Shown here: positions 31,083 to 42,492 of the stretch, piece by piece
Numbering within the stretch: the first letter of the stretch is position 1
Layout: each line of letters begins with the position of its first letter
NCBI RefSeq assembly: GCF_902498825.1
Contig: NZ_LR701459.1
Location: forward strand, 2,527,890-2,591,889
DNA: 64,000 nucleotides
Direction: 5' to 3'
Source of the DNA: Rhizobium sp. EC-SD404
GTDB lineage: Bacteria > Pseudomonadota > Alphaproteobacteria > Rhizobiales > Rhizobiaceae
Notes under the pieces: model-generated
Seen by the model: only the letters and a program-made list of their open reading frames with translations
Told to the model about the DNA's origin: nothing
Database searches by the model: none
Translations under genes and position numbers: made by a program

Positions 31083-32771
31083 TCAGCGGCGCACCCGGCC
31101 GTCGAACTGCTGCACGTCTTCGCCGCCAAAGATCAGGCGCTGAGGATTGCGCTCGATGGAGGAGATGCTGCGCTCGATCCGGTTGATAGAACGGCGCGTC
31201 TCGACGATGAGCGATTCGACATCGCGCAGGCCGCTGTTGGAGAAGCGCTCCAGGTTCTCCGCGATCGGCCCCACGCGTCCGTTGATGTTGTCGGCGACCT
31301 GGCGGAACGACGTGATCGCAGCCTCCGCTTCGGCCAGCAGGTTGGAGGCATCGCCCTCGCCCAGGAACCCATCGACCTTGGCAAGCACACCGTCGACGCG
31401 CACCGAAGCCGCGTTCAGGCGGTCCGCCATCTGCGTGACGTCGGAGATGAAAGCGTCGATGTCGTCCTCGCGCTCGGCGAAGTTGCCCGTCAGGCGGCGC
31501 GTGTCGTCGGCTGCCTGGCGCACGCTGTCGCTCGCGGACGCAATGTCGGTCAGCGCCTGGTTCACCTGCGTGGAATCGATCGCCGAAGCGAGTTCCGAGA
31601 ACGACTGGACGGCCTGCTGCACGTCGGCGAGCAGATTGGCGACGTCGCCTTCCCCAAGCGCCGTGTCCACTTTGGCCACCACGCTGTCGACTCGGGTCGA
31701 GGCGGCGTTCAGGCGGTCGGCCATTTCCGTCACGTCGCTGATGAAGCGGTCGACATCTTCGCCGCGGGCGTTGAAGCGCTCGGTGATCTGCGCCGTGTTC
31801 TCGATCGCCGCACGTGCGTCGGCACTCGCAGCCGAGATGTTCTCGACAAGCGTGCCAACCTGCTCTGCATCGACGCTGGCGATGATCTGATCGACATTTC
31901 CGATGATCTGGTCCACCCGTGCGATCGAGGCGCCGGCGGTCGTGGCGAAAGTCTCGAATGTCGCGGCCGTATCGCGGAAGCTTGCGACCACTTCCGTTAC
32001 GTCGCCTGAAGCGACGGAGAGATTGGCGGTGACGGTGTCGACATTGGTGAGGATCGAATCGATCTTCTGCCCGTCGATCGAGGTCATCAACTGCTCGGCC
32101 GCCGCCATGGTCGTGTCGAGCCGGCCGGAAAGACCGTCGAATGTCTGTGACAGCGCACCGACGCTCTGCAGGAACTGGTCGATATTGTCGGCATTGTCCG
32201 TCAGCGCACGCGAGAAGGTTTCGGTGTTGCGCAGCGTGTTGGTCAGCGGCCCCCGTGCATCCACGACGAAGCCCTCGATTTCTTCCACAACGTCATTGGC
32301 GCGCGTCAGAATCTGATCGGCCGTCGACAGAAGGTTCGTCACGCTCGACGGATCTGCCGTCAGCTGTGCCGGCACGCCGCTGTCGATGGCTTCGAGCAGG
32401 ATGCTCTGCTGGCCAGGCGTCTGACCGGCGCTGAGCTCGATATAGGCCGCACCCGTCAGGCCCTGGATTTCCAGAATGGCTTCCGTGGCCTCGGTCACCG
32501 GCGCATCGGCGCGCACGTCGGTCCGCGCCACGACGAAGCTTGCATCGTTCTCGTCGATCGTCAGTCCGCGCACGGAACCGACAGAAATGCCGTTGAACCG
32601 CACCGGCGATCCTACGCTCAGGCCGTTGGCCGAGCCTGGGATGCGCACGTTCAGCGGCGCCGTTTCGCTCTGGTTGCCGTAATTCGTCATCCAATAGACG
32701 AATCCGAAGGAGGCGACGAGCACGAGGACCGTGAACAGGCCGACAATGGCGTAGTTGGCTCTTGTTTCCAT
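31083..32771 (-). CDS. mlaD: MlaD-family MCE protein with long helical tail
   Basis: 562 aa, much longer than E. coli MlaD (183 aa). N-terminal membrane anchor (~8-28, 'VGLFTVLVLVASFGFVYWM'), one MCE domain (~40-118; 'GLSVGSPVRFNGISVGSVRGL', 'IQGLTGAAYIEL'), then about 430 residues of predicted alpha-helix. The tail contains two related segments 98 residues apart, each with 'FISDVT.MADRLNAAS.RVD'. MCE proteins bind lipid and bridge the periplasm; a long helical tail may form a tube or barrel. It starts 7 bp after mlaF. Confidence 0.9.
   Translation of the reverse strand: METRANYAIVGLFTVLVLVASFGFVYWMTNYGNQSETAPLNVRIPGSANGLSVGSPVRFNGISVGSVRGLTIDENDASFVVARTDVRADAPVTEATEAILEIQGLTGAAYIELSAGQTPGQQSILLEAIDSGVPAQLTADPSSVTNLLSTADQILTRANDVVEEIEGFVVDARGPLTNTLRNTETFSRALTDNADNIDQFLQSVGALSQTFDGLSGRLDTTMAAAEQLMTSIDGQKIDSILTNVDTVTANLSVASGDVTEVVASFRDTAATFETFATTAGASIARVDQIIGNVDQIIASVDAEQVGTLVENISAASADARAAIENTAQITERFNARGEDVDRFISDVTEMADRLNAASTRVDSVVAKVDTALGEGDVANLLADVQQAVQSFSELASAIDSTQVNQALTDIASASDSVRQAADDTRRLTGNFAEREDDIDAFISDVTQMADRLNAASVRVDGVLAKVDGFLGEGDASNLLAEAEAAITSFRQVADNINGRVGPIAENLERFSNSGLRDVESLIVETRRSINRIERSISSIERNPQRLIFGGEDVQQFDGRVRR
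31290..31757 (-). repeat. internal duplication in MlaD tail
   Basis: Two ~57-residue segments with the shared core 'MADRLNAAS', 294 bp (98 codons) apart, both in frame. Divergence at third positions indicates an old duplication. Confidence 0.6.
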
Positions 32772-32778
32772 ACTGCTT

Positions 32779-33633
32779 CTATCCGTTCATCGTTCCGGCT
32801 TCAGCGCCGGCTCGGTTCGGCTGTCCGTCGTCGCGGACGATCGAACGCGCCCGCTTGCCGTGGAAATAGGACTGGATCCATTCGTCGTCGAAGGCCAGCA
32901 TCTCTTCGATCGTGCCTTGCGCCTTGACCTTCTTGTCCCCCAGCACCGCGATACGGTCGCAGACGGAAAACAGGCTGTCGAGGTCGTGGGTCACCATATA
33001 AACGGTCAGACCCAGTGTATCGCGCAGGCGCGCGATCAGTTCGTCGAATTCCGCCGCGCCGATCGGGTCCAGGCCCGAGGTCGGCTCGTCGAGAAAGACC
33101 AGGTCGGGATCAAGGGCCAAAGCCCGCGCCAACGCCGCGCGCTTGATCATGCCGCCCGAAAGCTCCGAGGGGTATCTGTCCGCCGCCTGCGGCGCGAGGC
33201 CCACCATCTCGATCTTGAGCATGGTGAGTTCGTCCATCAGCGATTGCGGCAGATCGAGATATTCCCGCATCGGCACCTGGATGTTCTCCCGCACCGTAAG
33301 CGACGAGAACAGCGCACCCTGCTGGAAGAGGACGCCGAGCCGCATGTCGAGCGCCATGCGCTCCGCATCGGAAACGGTCTCGTAGTCGTGCCCGAGGATC
33401 CAGATCTTGCCACTCTGGCGCGGCAGGAGCCGCAGCACGGCGCGCATGAGCACCGACTTGCCCGTGCCCGAAGGCCCGATGAAACCGAGGATCTCACCGC
33501 GATAGATGTCGAGGTCGAGATCCTGCAGCACGGTGTTGCTGCCGAAGGAGACATTGACCCCGCGCACGGAAAGAACCGTGTTGCGGTCGGCCCCGCTGGC
33601 ACCCGTCGCCTTCATGTCTGTCTGGTCGGACAT
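32779..33633 (-). CDS. mlaF: Mla-type ABC transporter ATPase
   Basis: 284 aa ATP-binding subunit. Walker A 'GPSGTGKSV', Q-loop 'GVLFQQGALFSSLTV', signature 'LSGGMIKRAALARALAL', Walker B 'LVFLDEPTSGLDP' and H-loop 'VTHDL' are all present. It drives lipid movement together with MlaE, 9 bp upstream, and MlaD, 7 bp downstream. The C-terminal extension ('DDEWIQSYFHGKRARS') is the usual MlaF tail that packs on the partner subunit. Confidence 0.93.
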   Translation of the reverse strand: MSDQTDMKATGASGADRNTVLSVRGVNVSFGSNTVLQDLDLDIYRGEILGFIGPSGTGKSVLMRAVLRLLPRQSGKIWILGHDYETVSDAERMALDMRLGVLFQQGALFSSLTVRENIQVPMREYLDLPQSLMDELTMLKIEMVGLAPQAADRYPSELSGGMIKRAALARALALDPDLVFLDEPTSGLDPIGAAEFDELIARLRDTLGLTVYMVTHDLDSLFSVCDRIAVLGDKKVKAQGTIEEMLAFDDEWIQSYFHGKRARSIVRDDGQPNRAGAEAGTMNG

Positions 33634-33642
33634 CGGCGCTCC

Positions 33643-34857
33643 TCAGAAATCGATCGCGGCGTAGAAGATGGCGAACAGGCCGTCGACCAGGATGACGACG
33701 AAGATCGCCTTTACCACCGCCGCCGTTACGTGGCGGCCGAGCGATTCGGCGCTGCCGCCGACCTTCATGCCTTCCACCGAGGCGACGATGCCGATGATCA
33801 GCGCCATGAAGGGCGCCTTGATCATGCCGGCAATCAGCGTCGAGACGTCGGCCGCTTCCTGCAGGCGGGCCAGGAACGTGTCGGGCGTGATCCCCGAGTA
33901 GCTCCAGGCAACGACGCCAGCGCCGAAAAGGGCCGAGAAATTGGCGATGACCGTCAGAAGCGGCAGCGCGATCGTCAGCGCCACGAGGCGCGGGAAAATC
34001 AGCACGCCGATCGGGTTGAGGCCCATCACCTTCAGCGCGTCGACCTCTTCGCGCATCTTCATCGAGCCGATCTCGGCCGTGATGGCGCTGCCCGAACGGC
34101 CGGCGATCATGATCGCAGTCAAAAGCACGCCGATCTCGCGAAGCTGCAGGATGCCGACAAGGTCGACGACGAAGAGTTCGGCGCCGAAATAGCGCAGCTG
34201 GAACGCACCCTGCTGCGCGATGATCGCGCCGATCAGAAACGACATCAGCGCGATGATCGGAACGGCGCGCACGCCCATATGGTCGATCTGCGAGACGATC
34301 GCGGCCGGTGATACGGGGGCGTTCTTCTCCAGCTTCTCCTGCGCACCGCGCACGGCCGAGCCGAGAATGAACAGAGCCGCGACGATGTCGTCGAACACGG
34401 CATAGACGATCTTGCCGGTCGGCGTGAACAGACGCTCGAAAAGCGGCACCGCCTCTTTCGGCGTGCGCCCGTCATGCAATTCTTCCGGCACGGCGACGAG
34501 AAGCGCCTTTTCCGTCTCGTCTGCGCCTTCCACCGAAAACCCGATACGCTTGGCACGCATCTGAGCCTGCAGGCGGCGCACGAGCCAGGCACCAGCCGTG
34601 TCGATCTGCGTGACGGCGCTCATGTCGACGATGACGGCGCGCGCGTCGGTCTTCTCGTGAAACTCGGTTAAGGCAGCGTTTACCTCTTTCACCCCATGGT
34701 GGCGCCAGTCGTCGGACATCGCCAGCCGCACGGTACCGTCTGCCTCGTCACGAATGTCGAGGCGCGCCCTGCCCATGATGCTGGTATCCGCGCCGCGCAC
34801 AGAATTGCGCGCAGCTGCGTGATCCGCATGTTCGGGACTGACGACTGCATCTACCAT
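33643..34857 (-). CDS. mlaE: MlaE-type permease with fused STAS domain
   Basis: 404 aa. Residues ~30-120 are a STAS domain ('RAVIVDMSAVTQIDTAGAWLVRRL'), the equivalent of the separate MlaB subunit of enterobacteria. Residues ~160-400 are the MlaE permease with 'IALMSFLIGAIIAQQGAFQLRYFGA', 'REIGVLLTAIMIAGRSGSAITAEIGSMK', 'EVDALKVMGLNP' and 'IGIVASVEGMKVGGSAESLGRHVTAAVVKA'. First gene of the mlaE-F-D-lipoprotein operon, which moves phospholipids between the inner and outer membrane; direction is not readable. Confidence 0.94.
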   Translation of the reverse strand: MVDAVVSPEHADHAAARNSVRGADTSIMGRARLDIRDEADGTVRLAMSDDWRHHGVKEVNAALTEFHEKTDARAVIVDMSAVTQIDTAGAWLVRRLQAQMRAKRIGFSVEGADETEKALLVAVPEELHDGRTPKEAVPLFERLFTPTGKIVYAVFDDIVAALFILGSAVRGAQEKLEKNAPVSPAAIVSQIDHMGVRAVPIIALMSFLIGAIIAQQGAFQLRYFGAELFVVDLVGILQLREIGVLLTAIMIAGRSGSAITAEIGSMKMREEVDALKVMGLNPIGVLIFPRLVALTIALPLLTVIANFSALFGAGVVAWSYSGITPDTFLARLQEAADVSTLIAGMIKAPFMALIIGIVASVEGMKVGGSAESLGRHVTAAVVKAIFVVILVDGLFAIFYAAIDF

Positions 34858-34978
34858 TCGCGAAGCCTTATCCGCTCAGTTCTTCACTGTCACGCGCACA
34901 TGACACCGGGTCACAAGCGTTTGAACAGTCGTTGTGTCTTTTTTGAAACCGGCGTTGCCCGCCTGCATCTGCAAGAGC

Positions 34979-36163
34979 TTATGGACGCTGCATTGACCGG
35001 CCCGCGAGGTGGCACGCAATGCCCATTAGCGCAAGAAACGCCATTGCCACGAATGCGGTTCCACCGAATCGGTCGAACAGATAGCCGGACACCACCATCG
35101 ACGTTGCCATGGTGGAGCCGCTGACCATAAAAAACAGGCCTTGCGCGCCCGCTTCCTTCTCTTCGCCCACATACATCACGATCAGCCGCTGCATGCCGAG
35201 AAACACCACCGAAAAGCTGCCGGCGTGCAGCAGCTGCATGGCGAAATACCAGCCTGCACCGAGATCGATGGGAAAAACCGCCCAGCGCAGAGCGGCGACC
35301 AGCCCGCCCGCGACGATGAGACGGGTCACGTCGATATGGCCGATCAGGCGACGCGACATCTGGAAGAGCGCGACTTCGGCAATCACGCCCGTTGCCCAGA
35401 GCGCGCCGATCACCGTGCCCGAATAGCCGAGCTGGCCCCAGTAGATGGCCGAAAAGCCGTAGAGCATCGCGTGGCTGGCATGGATCGTCGCCCCGCCGAT
35501 CAGCATCACCACGAAGGGCCGGTTGGCAAGCAATCCCGCCTGCCCGCCGCCCGCAAGCGCCGAAGGCCGGCGCGGACGCCCGACCCGCGGCACCAGCAGG
35601 CTCGCGCCGAACGTCGTGATCTGGCCGAGAATCAGCAACGGCAACACCGCGCCCGCCCCTTGCCGCGCGATCACGTAGCCGCCGATGACATTGGCGACAA
35701 CGAAGGCGAGCGAGCCCCAGAGGCGGACCCGCGCGTAGTCCGTCCGGTAGCGTCGCACACCCGTGATGGTGATGGAATCGATGATCACCACATGCGGCGC
35801 AACCACGATCGCCTGCGCCAGCACCACCACGAGCAGCATCCAGAACCCGTCGACGACGAACAGCAGCGCCGTCACAACGATCGACAGGAATGCGGTGAGG
35901 ATCAGCACATGCGCCCGGTCGGCTGCGCGGTCTGCGTAAGCGGCGATCAGCGGCGTCGTGAGAATGCGCACGAACATCGGCAGCGACAGCAAAAGCCCGA
36001 TCTGCCAATCCTCGAGCGACAGCGATTTCAGCCAGACGGGGAAATACGGCAACATGATCCCGAAGGCGAGAAAGGTGCCGAAGAACCCCGCTCCGGCGCG
36101 CAGGGCAAAAGCAGGCGGCGCTGTCTCGATCGCCCCGGAACTGCCCCTATCGTCGCCTTGCAT
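34979..36163 (-). CDS. MFS transporter, PPP/nucleoside-like group
   Basis: 394 aa with about 12 hydrophobic helices. It resembles the MFS_1-like group of 3-phenylpropionate (HcaT) and nucleoside-H+ symporters: 'GTFLAFGIMLPYFPVWLKSLSLEDWQIGLLLSLPMFVRILTTPLIAAYADR', and in the middle 'RVRLWGSLAFVVANVIGGYVI'. The substrate is unknown. The start at 36163 is favoured by GAAGGG 7 nt upstream; 36211 is a longer option. It lies upstream of the Mla genes on the same strand with a 121-bp gap, so it is probably independent. Confidence 0.88.
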   Translation of the reverse strand: MQGDDRGSSGAIETAPPAFALRAGAGFFGTFLAFGIMLPYFPVWLKSLSLEDWQIGLLLSLPMFVRILTTPLIAAYADRAADRAHVLILTAFLSIVVTALLFVVDGFWMLLVVVLAQAIVVAPHVVIIDSITITGVRRYRTDYARVRLWGSLAFVVANVIGGYVIARQGAGAVLPLLILGQITTFGASLLVPRVGRPRRPSALAGGGQAGLLANRPFVVMLIGGATIHASHAMLYGFSAIYWGQLGYSGTVIGALWATGVIAEVALFQMSRRLIGHIDVTRLIVAGGLVAALRWAVFPIDLGAGWYFAMQLLHAGSFSVVFLGMQRLIVMYVGEEKEAGAQGLFFMVSGSTMATSMVVSGYLFDRFGGTAFVAMAFLALMGIACHLAGRSMQRP

Positions 36164-36337
36164 CGCCCGCCCTTCGCCCGCAAGCGCCGGCGAAATGCCC
36201 AGCCACCGCATGAGATGGCGCGACCGTTACACGAGTCCAGCGGGCTGAGCCAAGCGCCAAACATCGCCAAGCACCTTCGTCGTTTCCTTCGATCCGGCGA
36301 TCTGCTTCATTGCCTGCGACAGGCGGGGGACGATGTC

Positions 36338-36538
36338 TTGCTGAGCGACGACGACAAGGTTCAGATCATGAAGTTCCGCGCCATGCTGAAGGTGGCGATC
36401 CGCGATCAATCCGACCCGGCCATCCTCGCGAAGCTGCGCCTCGCTTTGTCGAGCATAGAGAAGGCCAGCCGCAATGAAGCTGCCTTTGAGGACGAAACCG
36501 AAGCCTTCATGCTCTTCTTCAGCGGCAAGCTGCGCTAA
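36338..36538 (+). CDS. small hypothetical protein
   Basis: 66 aa from a TTG at 36338, 6-7 nt after GGCGGGGGA. The product reads like a real folded helical protein: 'LLSDDDKVQIMKFRAMLKVAIRDQ', 'SDPAILAKLRLALSSIEKA', then an acidic helix and 'FFSGKLR'. I do not recognise a family. A shorter start is the ATG at 36368. It ends 8 bp before the convergent LpxH-like gene; a minus-strand frame on the opposite side overlaps that gene and is judged a shadow. Confidence 0.45.
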   Translation: MLSDDDKVQIMKFRAMLKVAIRDQSDPAILAKLRLALSSIEKASRNEAAFEDETEAFMLFFSGKLR

Positions 36539-36546
36539 GCCTTCGC

Positions 36547-37392
36547 TCAGGCCGCCTCCACCTCCCGCAATTTGACCTGGGCAACCGGCGGCGCGAGCAA
36601 GGGCGGCGTGGTCGTCGGCGTGGTTTCGGCGCGCAGCACCCGCCACGTCAGAAGCGTCATCTCGCCGTCGAGCGTCTCGCCGATCGCAGTACAGCTCTCC
36701 ACCCAGTCGCCGCTGTTGATATAGGTGATCCCGTCCATGTCCTCGATCGCAGCATGGTGGATGTGACCGCAGATCACCCCGTCGACCTCGTGCCGGCGCG
36801 CTTCTTCTGCCACCACCTTCTGAAATTCGCCGATGAAGTTCACCGCCTGCTTCACCCGGTGCTTCGCCCAGGCAGAAAACGACCAGTAGGGCATGCCGAT
36901 CCGGCGCCGCAGCATATTCAGGACGATGTTGATGCCAAGCGCGGCGTCATAGGCCCAGTCGCCAAGATAGGCGAGGAAGCGCGCATGGCGCACCACCACG
37001 TCGAACTCGTCCCCATGCAGCACGAGATAGCGCTTGCCGTCGGCCGCCTCGTGGATCGTGTTGGTCTTCACCTCGATCCCGCCGAAATGGATGCCAGGAA
37101 AATCGCGCAGGAACTCGTCGTGATTGCCGGGAATGTAGATGATGCGGGTGCCCTTGCGCGCCTTGCGCAGAAGCTTCTGCACCACGTCGTTGGCATCCTG
37201 CGGCCAGTACCAGCTGCGCTTCAGCCGCCAGCCATCGACGATATCGCCGATGAGCACGATCGTCTCGGCCTCGTGATGCCTGAGGAAATCGAGCAGATGG
37301 TCCGCCTTGGCCGACTTCGAACCAAGATGCACATCGGAGATGAAGAGCGTTCGAAAGCGGCGCACGGCGGCTTCATTCGTGTCCTGTGACAT
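36547..37392 (-). CDS. LpxH-like metallophosphoesterase
   Basis: 281 aa calcineurin-like phosphoesterase. Metal-binding motifs are 'LFISDVHLGSKSAKADHL', 'IGDIVDGW', 'PGNHDEF', 'VLHGDEFD' and 'CGHIHHAAI'. The overall form matches UDP-2,3-diacylglucosamine diphosphatase family proteins (lipid A pathway). Alphaproteobacteria mostly use LpxI for that step, so this protein could be an LpxH paralogue acting on another lipid pyrophosphate. It has a Pro/Thr-rich C-terminal tail beyond the domain. Confidence 0.85.
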   Translation of the reverse strand: MSQDTNEAAVRRFRTLFISDVHLGSKSAKADHLLDFLRHHEAETIVLIGDIVDGWRLKRSWYWPQDANDVVQKLLRKARKGTRIIYIPGNHDEFLRDFPGIHFGGIEVKTNTIHEAADGKRYLVLHGDEFDVVVRHARFLAYLGDWAYDAALGINIVLNMLRRRIGMPYWSFSAWAKHRVKQAVNFIGEFQKVVAEEARRHEVDGVICGHIHHAAIEDMDGITYINSGDWVESCTAIGETLDGEMTLLTWRVLRAETTPTTTPPLLAPPVAQVKLREVEAA

Positions 37393-37591
37393 GTCGCATC
37401 CTCTGGCTTCATGCGCCCGGATAATCAGAGTCCTGTTTCAGTTGGATGACATCGGCCCGAAATCGCGGAAACATCATCGTGTGACTGGACAGCGGGGACA
37501 CGAATCCGCAAGACACTCCGGACCATCGCGCGGGCGGGCGAAGCGGCGCGCCCCGCGCCATCTTATTCGGCAGGCAGGACGACAGGGCGCT

Positions 37592-39913
<2,322 letters not shown>

Positions 39914-39924
39914 GCCCGTCGCTG

Positions 39925-39953
39925 ATCCAGCCGGCGTCTTGCGCCGGCTGGAT
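39925..39953 (+). terminator. maeB terminator
   Basis: 12-bp stem ATCCAGCCGGCG / CGCCGGCTGGAT with a 5-nt loop, 11 bp after the maeB stop codon. The downstream TGTGATCTTT is only partly T-rich. Confidence 0.65.
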
Positions 39954-40072
39954 TGTGATCTTTATGCGACGAAACAAAATCCGCCCTGCCGCATTAAGGC
40001 TAAAACGCGATGTCGCTTGGCGTCCATCGCAGCAGCCGCTAAATTCGGCGGATCAAAACAGGCGGATAGACA

Positions 40073-40792
40073 ATGAGACCGATCGCAACGGGCGTTGCGG
40101 CGCTGCTGGCCGGTGCCACCCTGACCTTCTCCACGACAGCGTTCGCTGAAGGGTCGGATATCTGTGCGGCTCTGCACCACGATCTGGCGCTCTCGACCGG
40201 CCAGGTGACCAACCCGGCCGTGGACGTGTATCTGGCACAGGCCAAGCAAGCGCTCGGCGAGATCGCAGTCGATCTGCATCACGCCGGCTGCGGCAATTCG
40301 GTGATCGTCTATCGCGGTGGCGAAGGCAACGTATGCGGTCCGCTTGAAGCAGAAGCGGCATCGATGGAAGCGGAAATCGCCTTCCTGCAGGAAGAGCGCG
40401 ATGCGATGCGCCAGTCCGTCATCTATTCCGATCCGGCCTCCATCCGCGCCGAGCTCGCCGCCTATGGCTGCCCAGTCGAGCCGGTTCGCGAGGCCGCGCG
40501 TTACAGCCAGTTCCGAACCGCCTCAGCCGATCAGTCGAGCATCACGGAAATCGTGCCTGCAGCGCCGCCTGCACCGTCATCGAACCAGCTGCAGTCGACA
40601 TTGACGATCCCGGCGCCAGAAGCCCCCGCGCCGATCGTGGCCGAACCGATCATCCCGGCGGAAGACCGTGAACTGGTCGATTTGGACGAGCGGCTGCAGG
40701 AGCGCAATGTCAGGGTCGTCGGGCCGCAATTCCTTCCGGACCAATCAAAGGCAATAGATCTGACATCTCCGGTCCCGACGTTCTTCCCGTGA
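40073..40792 (+). CDS. secreted protein of unknown function
   Basis: 239 aa. Signal peptide cut near 'TTAFA-EGSD' (residue ~25). The mature part has a helical N-terminal half with cysteines at 'SDICAAL', 'HHAGCGNS', 'GNVCGPL' and 'AYGCPV' (two likely disulfides), followed by a Pro/Ala-rich low-complexity stretch and a C-terminus ending 'PTFFP'. The cysteine spacing recalls DUF2865-type rhizobial proteins, but I cannot confirm this. Its last 83 bp overlap the 3' end of gltX on the other strand. Confidence 0.7.
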   Translation: MRPIATGVAALLAGATLTFSTTAFAEGSDICAALHHDLALSTGQVTNPAVDVYLAQAKQALGEIAVDLHHAGCGNSVIVYRGGEGNVCGPLEAEAASMEAEIAFLQEERDAMRQSVIYSDPASIRAELAAYGCPVEPVREAARYSQFRTASADQSSITEIVPAAPPAPSSNQLQSTLTIPAPEAPAPIVAEPIIPAEDRELVDLDERLQERNVRVVGPQFLPDQSKAIDLTSPVPTFFP

Positions 40793-42107
40793 TCGCGATG
40801 CGCAGCGGCATGAAGAGCTGCCGCCCCTTGCGCCCGGTCGCCGCCTTGAGCTGATCGGTCCACAGCTTCCAGGTCGTCCCGTCCCACGGGCCGGCCGGCG
40901 CGCTGTCGAAAGCCTGCCGCGCGAAATCCAGATCCTCGCCGGCGAGTTCCGCATCCCCGTCCCTAGTCGGCCCTTCGGTCACGATGGTCCACCATGCGCC
41001 GGCGTCCGACACGAAGTCGAGATTGCCGCGGATCACCTGCCAGAACGCCTCCGCCTTGTCGCCGACGACACCGAGCTCGGCCAATCGCTCCTGCACATCG
41101 GCAAATTCCAGCTGATGCACCAGCGTTCGGTTCAGCGCCGTCAATTCTTCAGGATCGAACTTCGCCGCCGACTTCGATGCATTGGCCGGGTCGAACTGCT
41201 CCTGCAGCGCATCCATCGAGGGCACGGCTGAAACGCTTTCCGATGATCCGATCAGGATCGCCAGCGAAGCGGCCGACATCGGCTCGAAGCCGCGTTCTCT
41301 GAGCGAGCCGAGCGACAGCGCGCCGGTGCGCTTCGACAGCCCCTCGCCGGAGACCGTCGTCAGGAGATTGTGGTGGCCGAATTCCGGCGCCTCTTCGCCC
41401 AGCGCATGGAAGAGCGCGATCTGCGCGCCCGTATTCGTCACATGATCGTCGCCGCGGATCACATGGCTGATCCCCATCTCGATGTCGTCTACGACCGACG
41501 GTAGCGTATAGAGATAGGTGCCGTCTTCGCGCACCAGCACAGGGTCCGACATGGACGCGAGGTCGACCGTCTGGTGGCCGCGCACCACGTCTTCCCAGTG
41601 GATCTCGGTGCGGCGCGTCTCGAACGGGTCGCTCTCGAAATTCGGCAGCAGGAAGCGCCAGTGCGGCGTGCGTCCTTCAGCCTCGAGCGCCGCACGCTCC
41701 TCGTCGGAAAGCTTCAGCGCGTCGCGGCCGTAGACCGGCGGCAACCGCCGCGTCAGGCGCAGCTTGCGCTTGCGCTCCAGCTCGTCCGCCGTCTCGTAGC
41801 AGGCATAGAGCAGGCCCGCCTCTTTCAGCTTGGCCACCGCCGCGTCGTAGATCGGAAAGCGCTTCGATTGATAGTCGATCCGGTCCGGCGTGATCCCCAG
41901 CCACTCCAGATCGCGCACGATCGCCTCGGCATATTCCGGCTTGGAACGTGCCTGGTCCGTATCGTCGAAGCGAAGGATGAACTCGCCGCCATGCTGCTTG
42001 GCATAAAGCCAGTTATAAAGCGCGGTCCGCGCATTGCCGATATGGATATATCCGGTCGGCGAAGGCGCGAAACGAACGGCGACGGGCATGCGTTCGAATG
42101 TCTTCAT
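40710..42107 (-). CDS. gltX: glutamate--tRNA ligase (GltX2-like)
   Basis: 465 aa class I synthetase. '[26 protein letters not shown]' holds the HIGH-like motif, '[11 protein letters not shown]' follows, then the '[12 protein letters not shown]' segment, and '[13 protein letters not shown]' is the KMSKS equivalent. The anticodon-binding part is alpha-helical. The short form resembles the second rhizobial paralogue (GltX2). No good ribosome-binding site precedes the ATG at 42107 or the one at 42089 ('MPVAVRF'). A RIME-like palindrome starts only 16 bp upstream. The 3' end overlaps a convergent gene by 83 bp. Confidence 0.93.
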   Translation of the reverse strand: MKTFERMPVAVRFAPSPTGYIHIGNARTALYNWLYAKQHGGEFILRFDDTDQARSKPEYAEAIVRDLEWLGITPDRIDYQSKRFPIYDAAVAKLKEAGLLYACYETADELERKRKLRLTRRLPPVYGRDALKLSDEERAALEAEGRTPHWRFLLPNFESDPFETRRTEIHWEDVVRGHQTVDLASMSDPVLVREDGTYLYTLPSVVDDIEMGISHVIRGDDHVTNTGAQIALFHALGEEAPEFGHHNLLTTVSGEGLSKRTGALSLGSLRERGFEPMSAASLAILIGSSESVSAVPSMDALQEQFDPANASKSAAKFDPEELTALNRTLVHQLEFADVQERLAELGVVGDKAEAFWQVIRGNLDFVSDAGAWWTIVTEGPTRDGDAELAGEDLDFARQAFDSAPAGPWDGTTWKLWTDQLKAATGRKGRQLFMPLRIAITGRTSGPEMSDLLPLIGPEGIAARRP

Positions 42108-42120
42108 GGGAAGTTCGGTT

Positions 42121-42221
42121 AAAGCGTTTCCCGGTGAAGTGGAAGCCGGTTCACCGTTTGGAAACGCGACAATCAAGAAAAATAGAGCGGTGGAGGGTCT
42201 CGAAGAATGCGAAACGGCTCT
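42121..42221. repeat. RIME-like palindromic element, copy C
   Basis: Full-length copy (101 bp) with core 42124-42167 (GCGTTTCC...GGAAACGC) and terminal GAAACGGCTCT. Same size and end structure as copy A. It occupies the region just upstream of the gltX start codon. Confidence 0.75.
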
Positions 42222-42291
42222 ATTCGAGATCGCCCTACTCCGCAAGGCTGGCCGCCCCGGCGCGATGCTGTGCTTCGGCACTGAACGCACG

Positions 42292-42315
42292 AAAAAAGCG
42301 GGGTCGCCCCCGCTT
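42292..42315 (-). terminator. rho-independent terminator
   Basis: On the minus strand AAGCGGGG / CCCCGCTT with a 4-nt loop followed by TTTT. It ends either a long rpsU 3' region (216 bp after the stop codon) or the small transcription unit at 42329-42507. Confidence 0.8.
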
Positions 42316-42328
42316 GCGTCATTCCCGT

Positions 42329-42436
42329 CTATGAACGCATGCCGCCCAGAGCAAAAAAGCCAGCGCGGCAGGTCGAGATCACGCACCGTGCTGCCAGTAC
42401 ATCCGTGGTCAGCAACGGCGCGTCAATCTCAGTCAT
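42329..42436 (-). CDS. possible 35-aa small protein
   Basis: ATG at 42436 to TAG at 42329. The peptide begins '[18 protein letters not shown]' and ends 'FFALGGMRS'; it is uncharged at the C-terminus and has two cysteines. It lies between a perfect CtrA-type box (42493-42507) and a strong terminator (42292-42315), as a self-contained gene would. There is no clear Shine-Dalgarno sequence. The DNA for 'TTDVLA' is part of an exact 19-mer also found at 58583-58601. It could instead be a non-coding RNA. Confidence 0.35.
   Translation of the reverse strand: MTEIDAPLLTTDVLAARCVISTCRAGFFALGGMRS
42393..42411 (-). repeat. 19-bp exact repeat, copy 1
   Basis: TGACCACGGATGTACTGGC on the minus strand, identical to 58583-58601 (plus). 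Both copies lie shortly before a T-tract: 34 and 43 bp after the 19-mer. Confidence 0.7.
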
Positions 42437-42492
42437 CCGCTGTAGGCCACGAAGGCCAAATCAGCGGACATGTCAGGCTAAGGTGCAAATGG

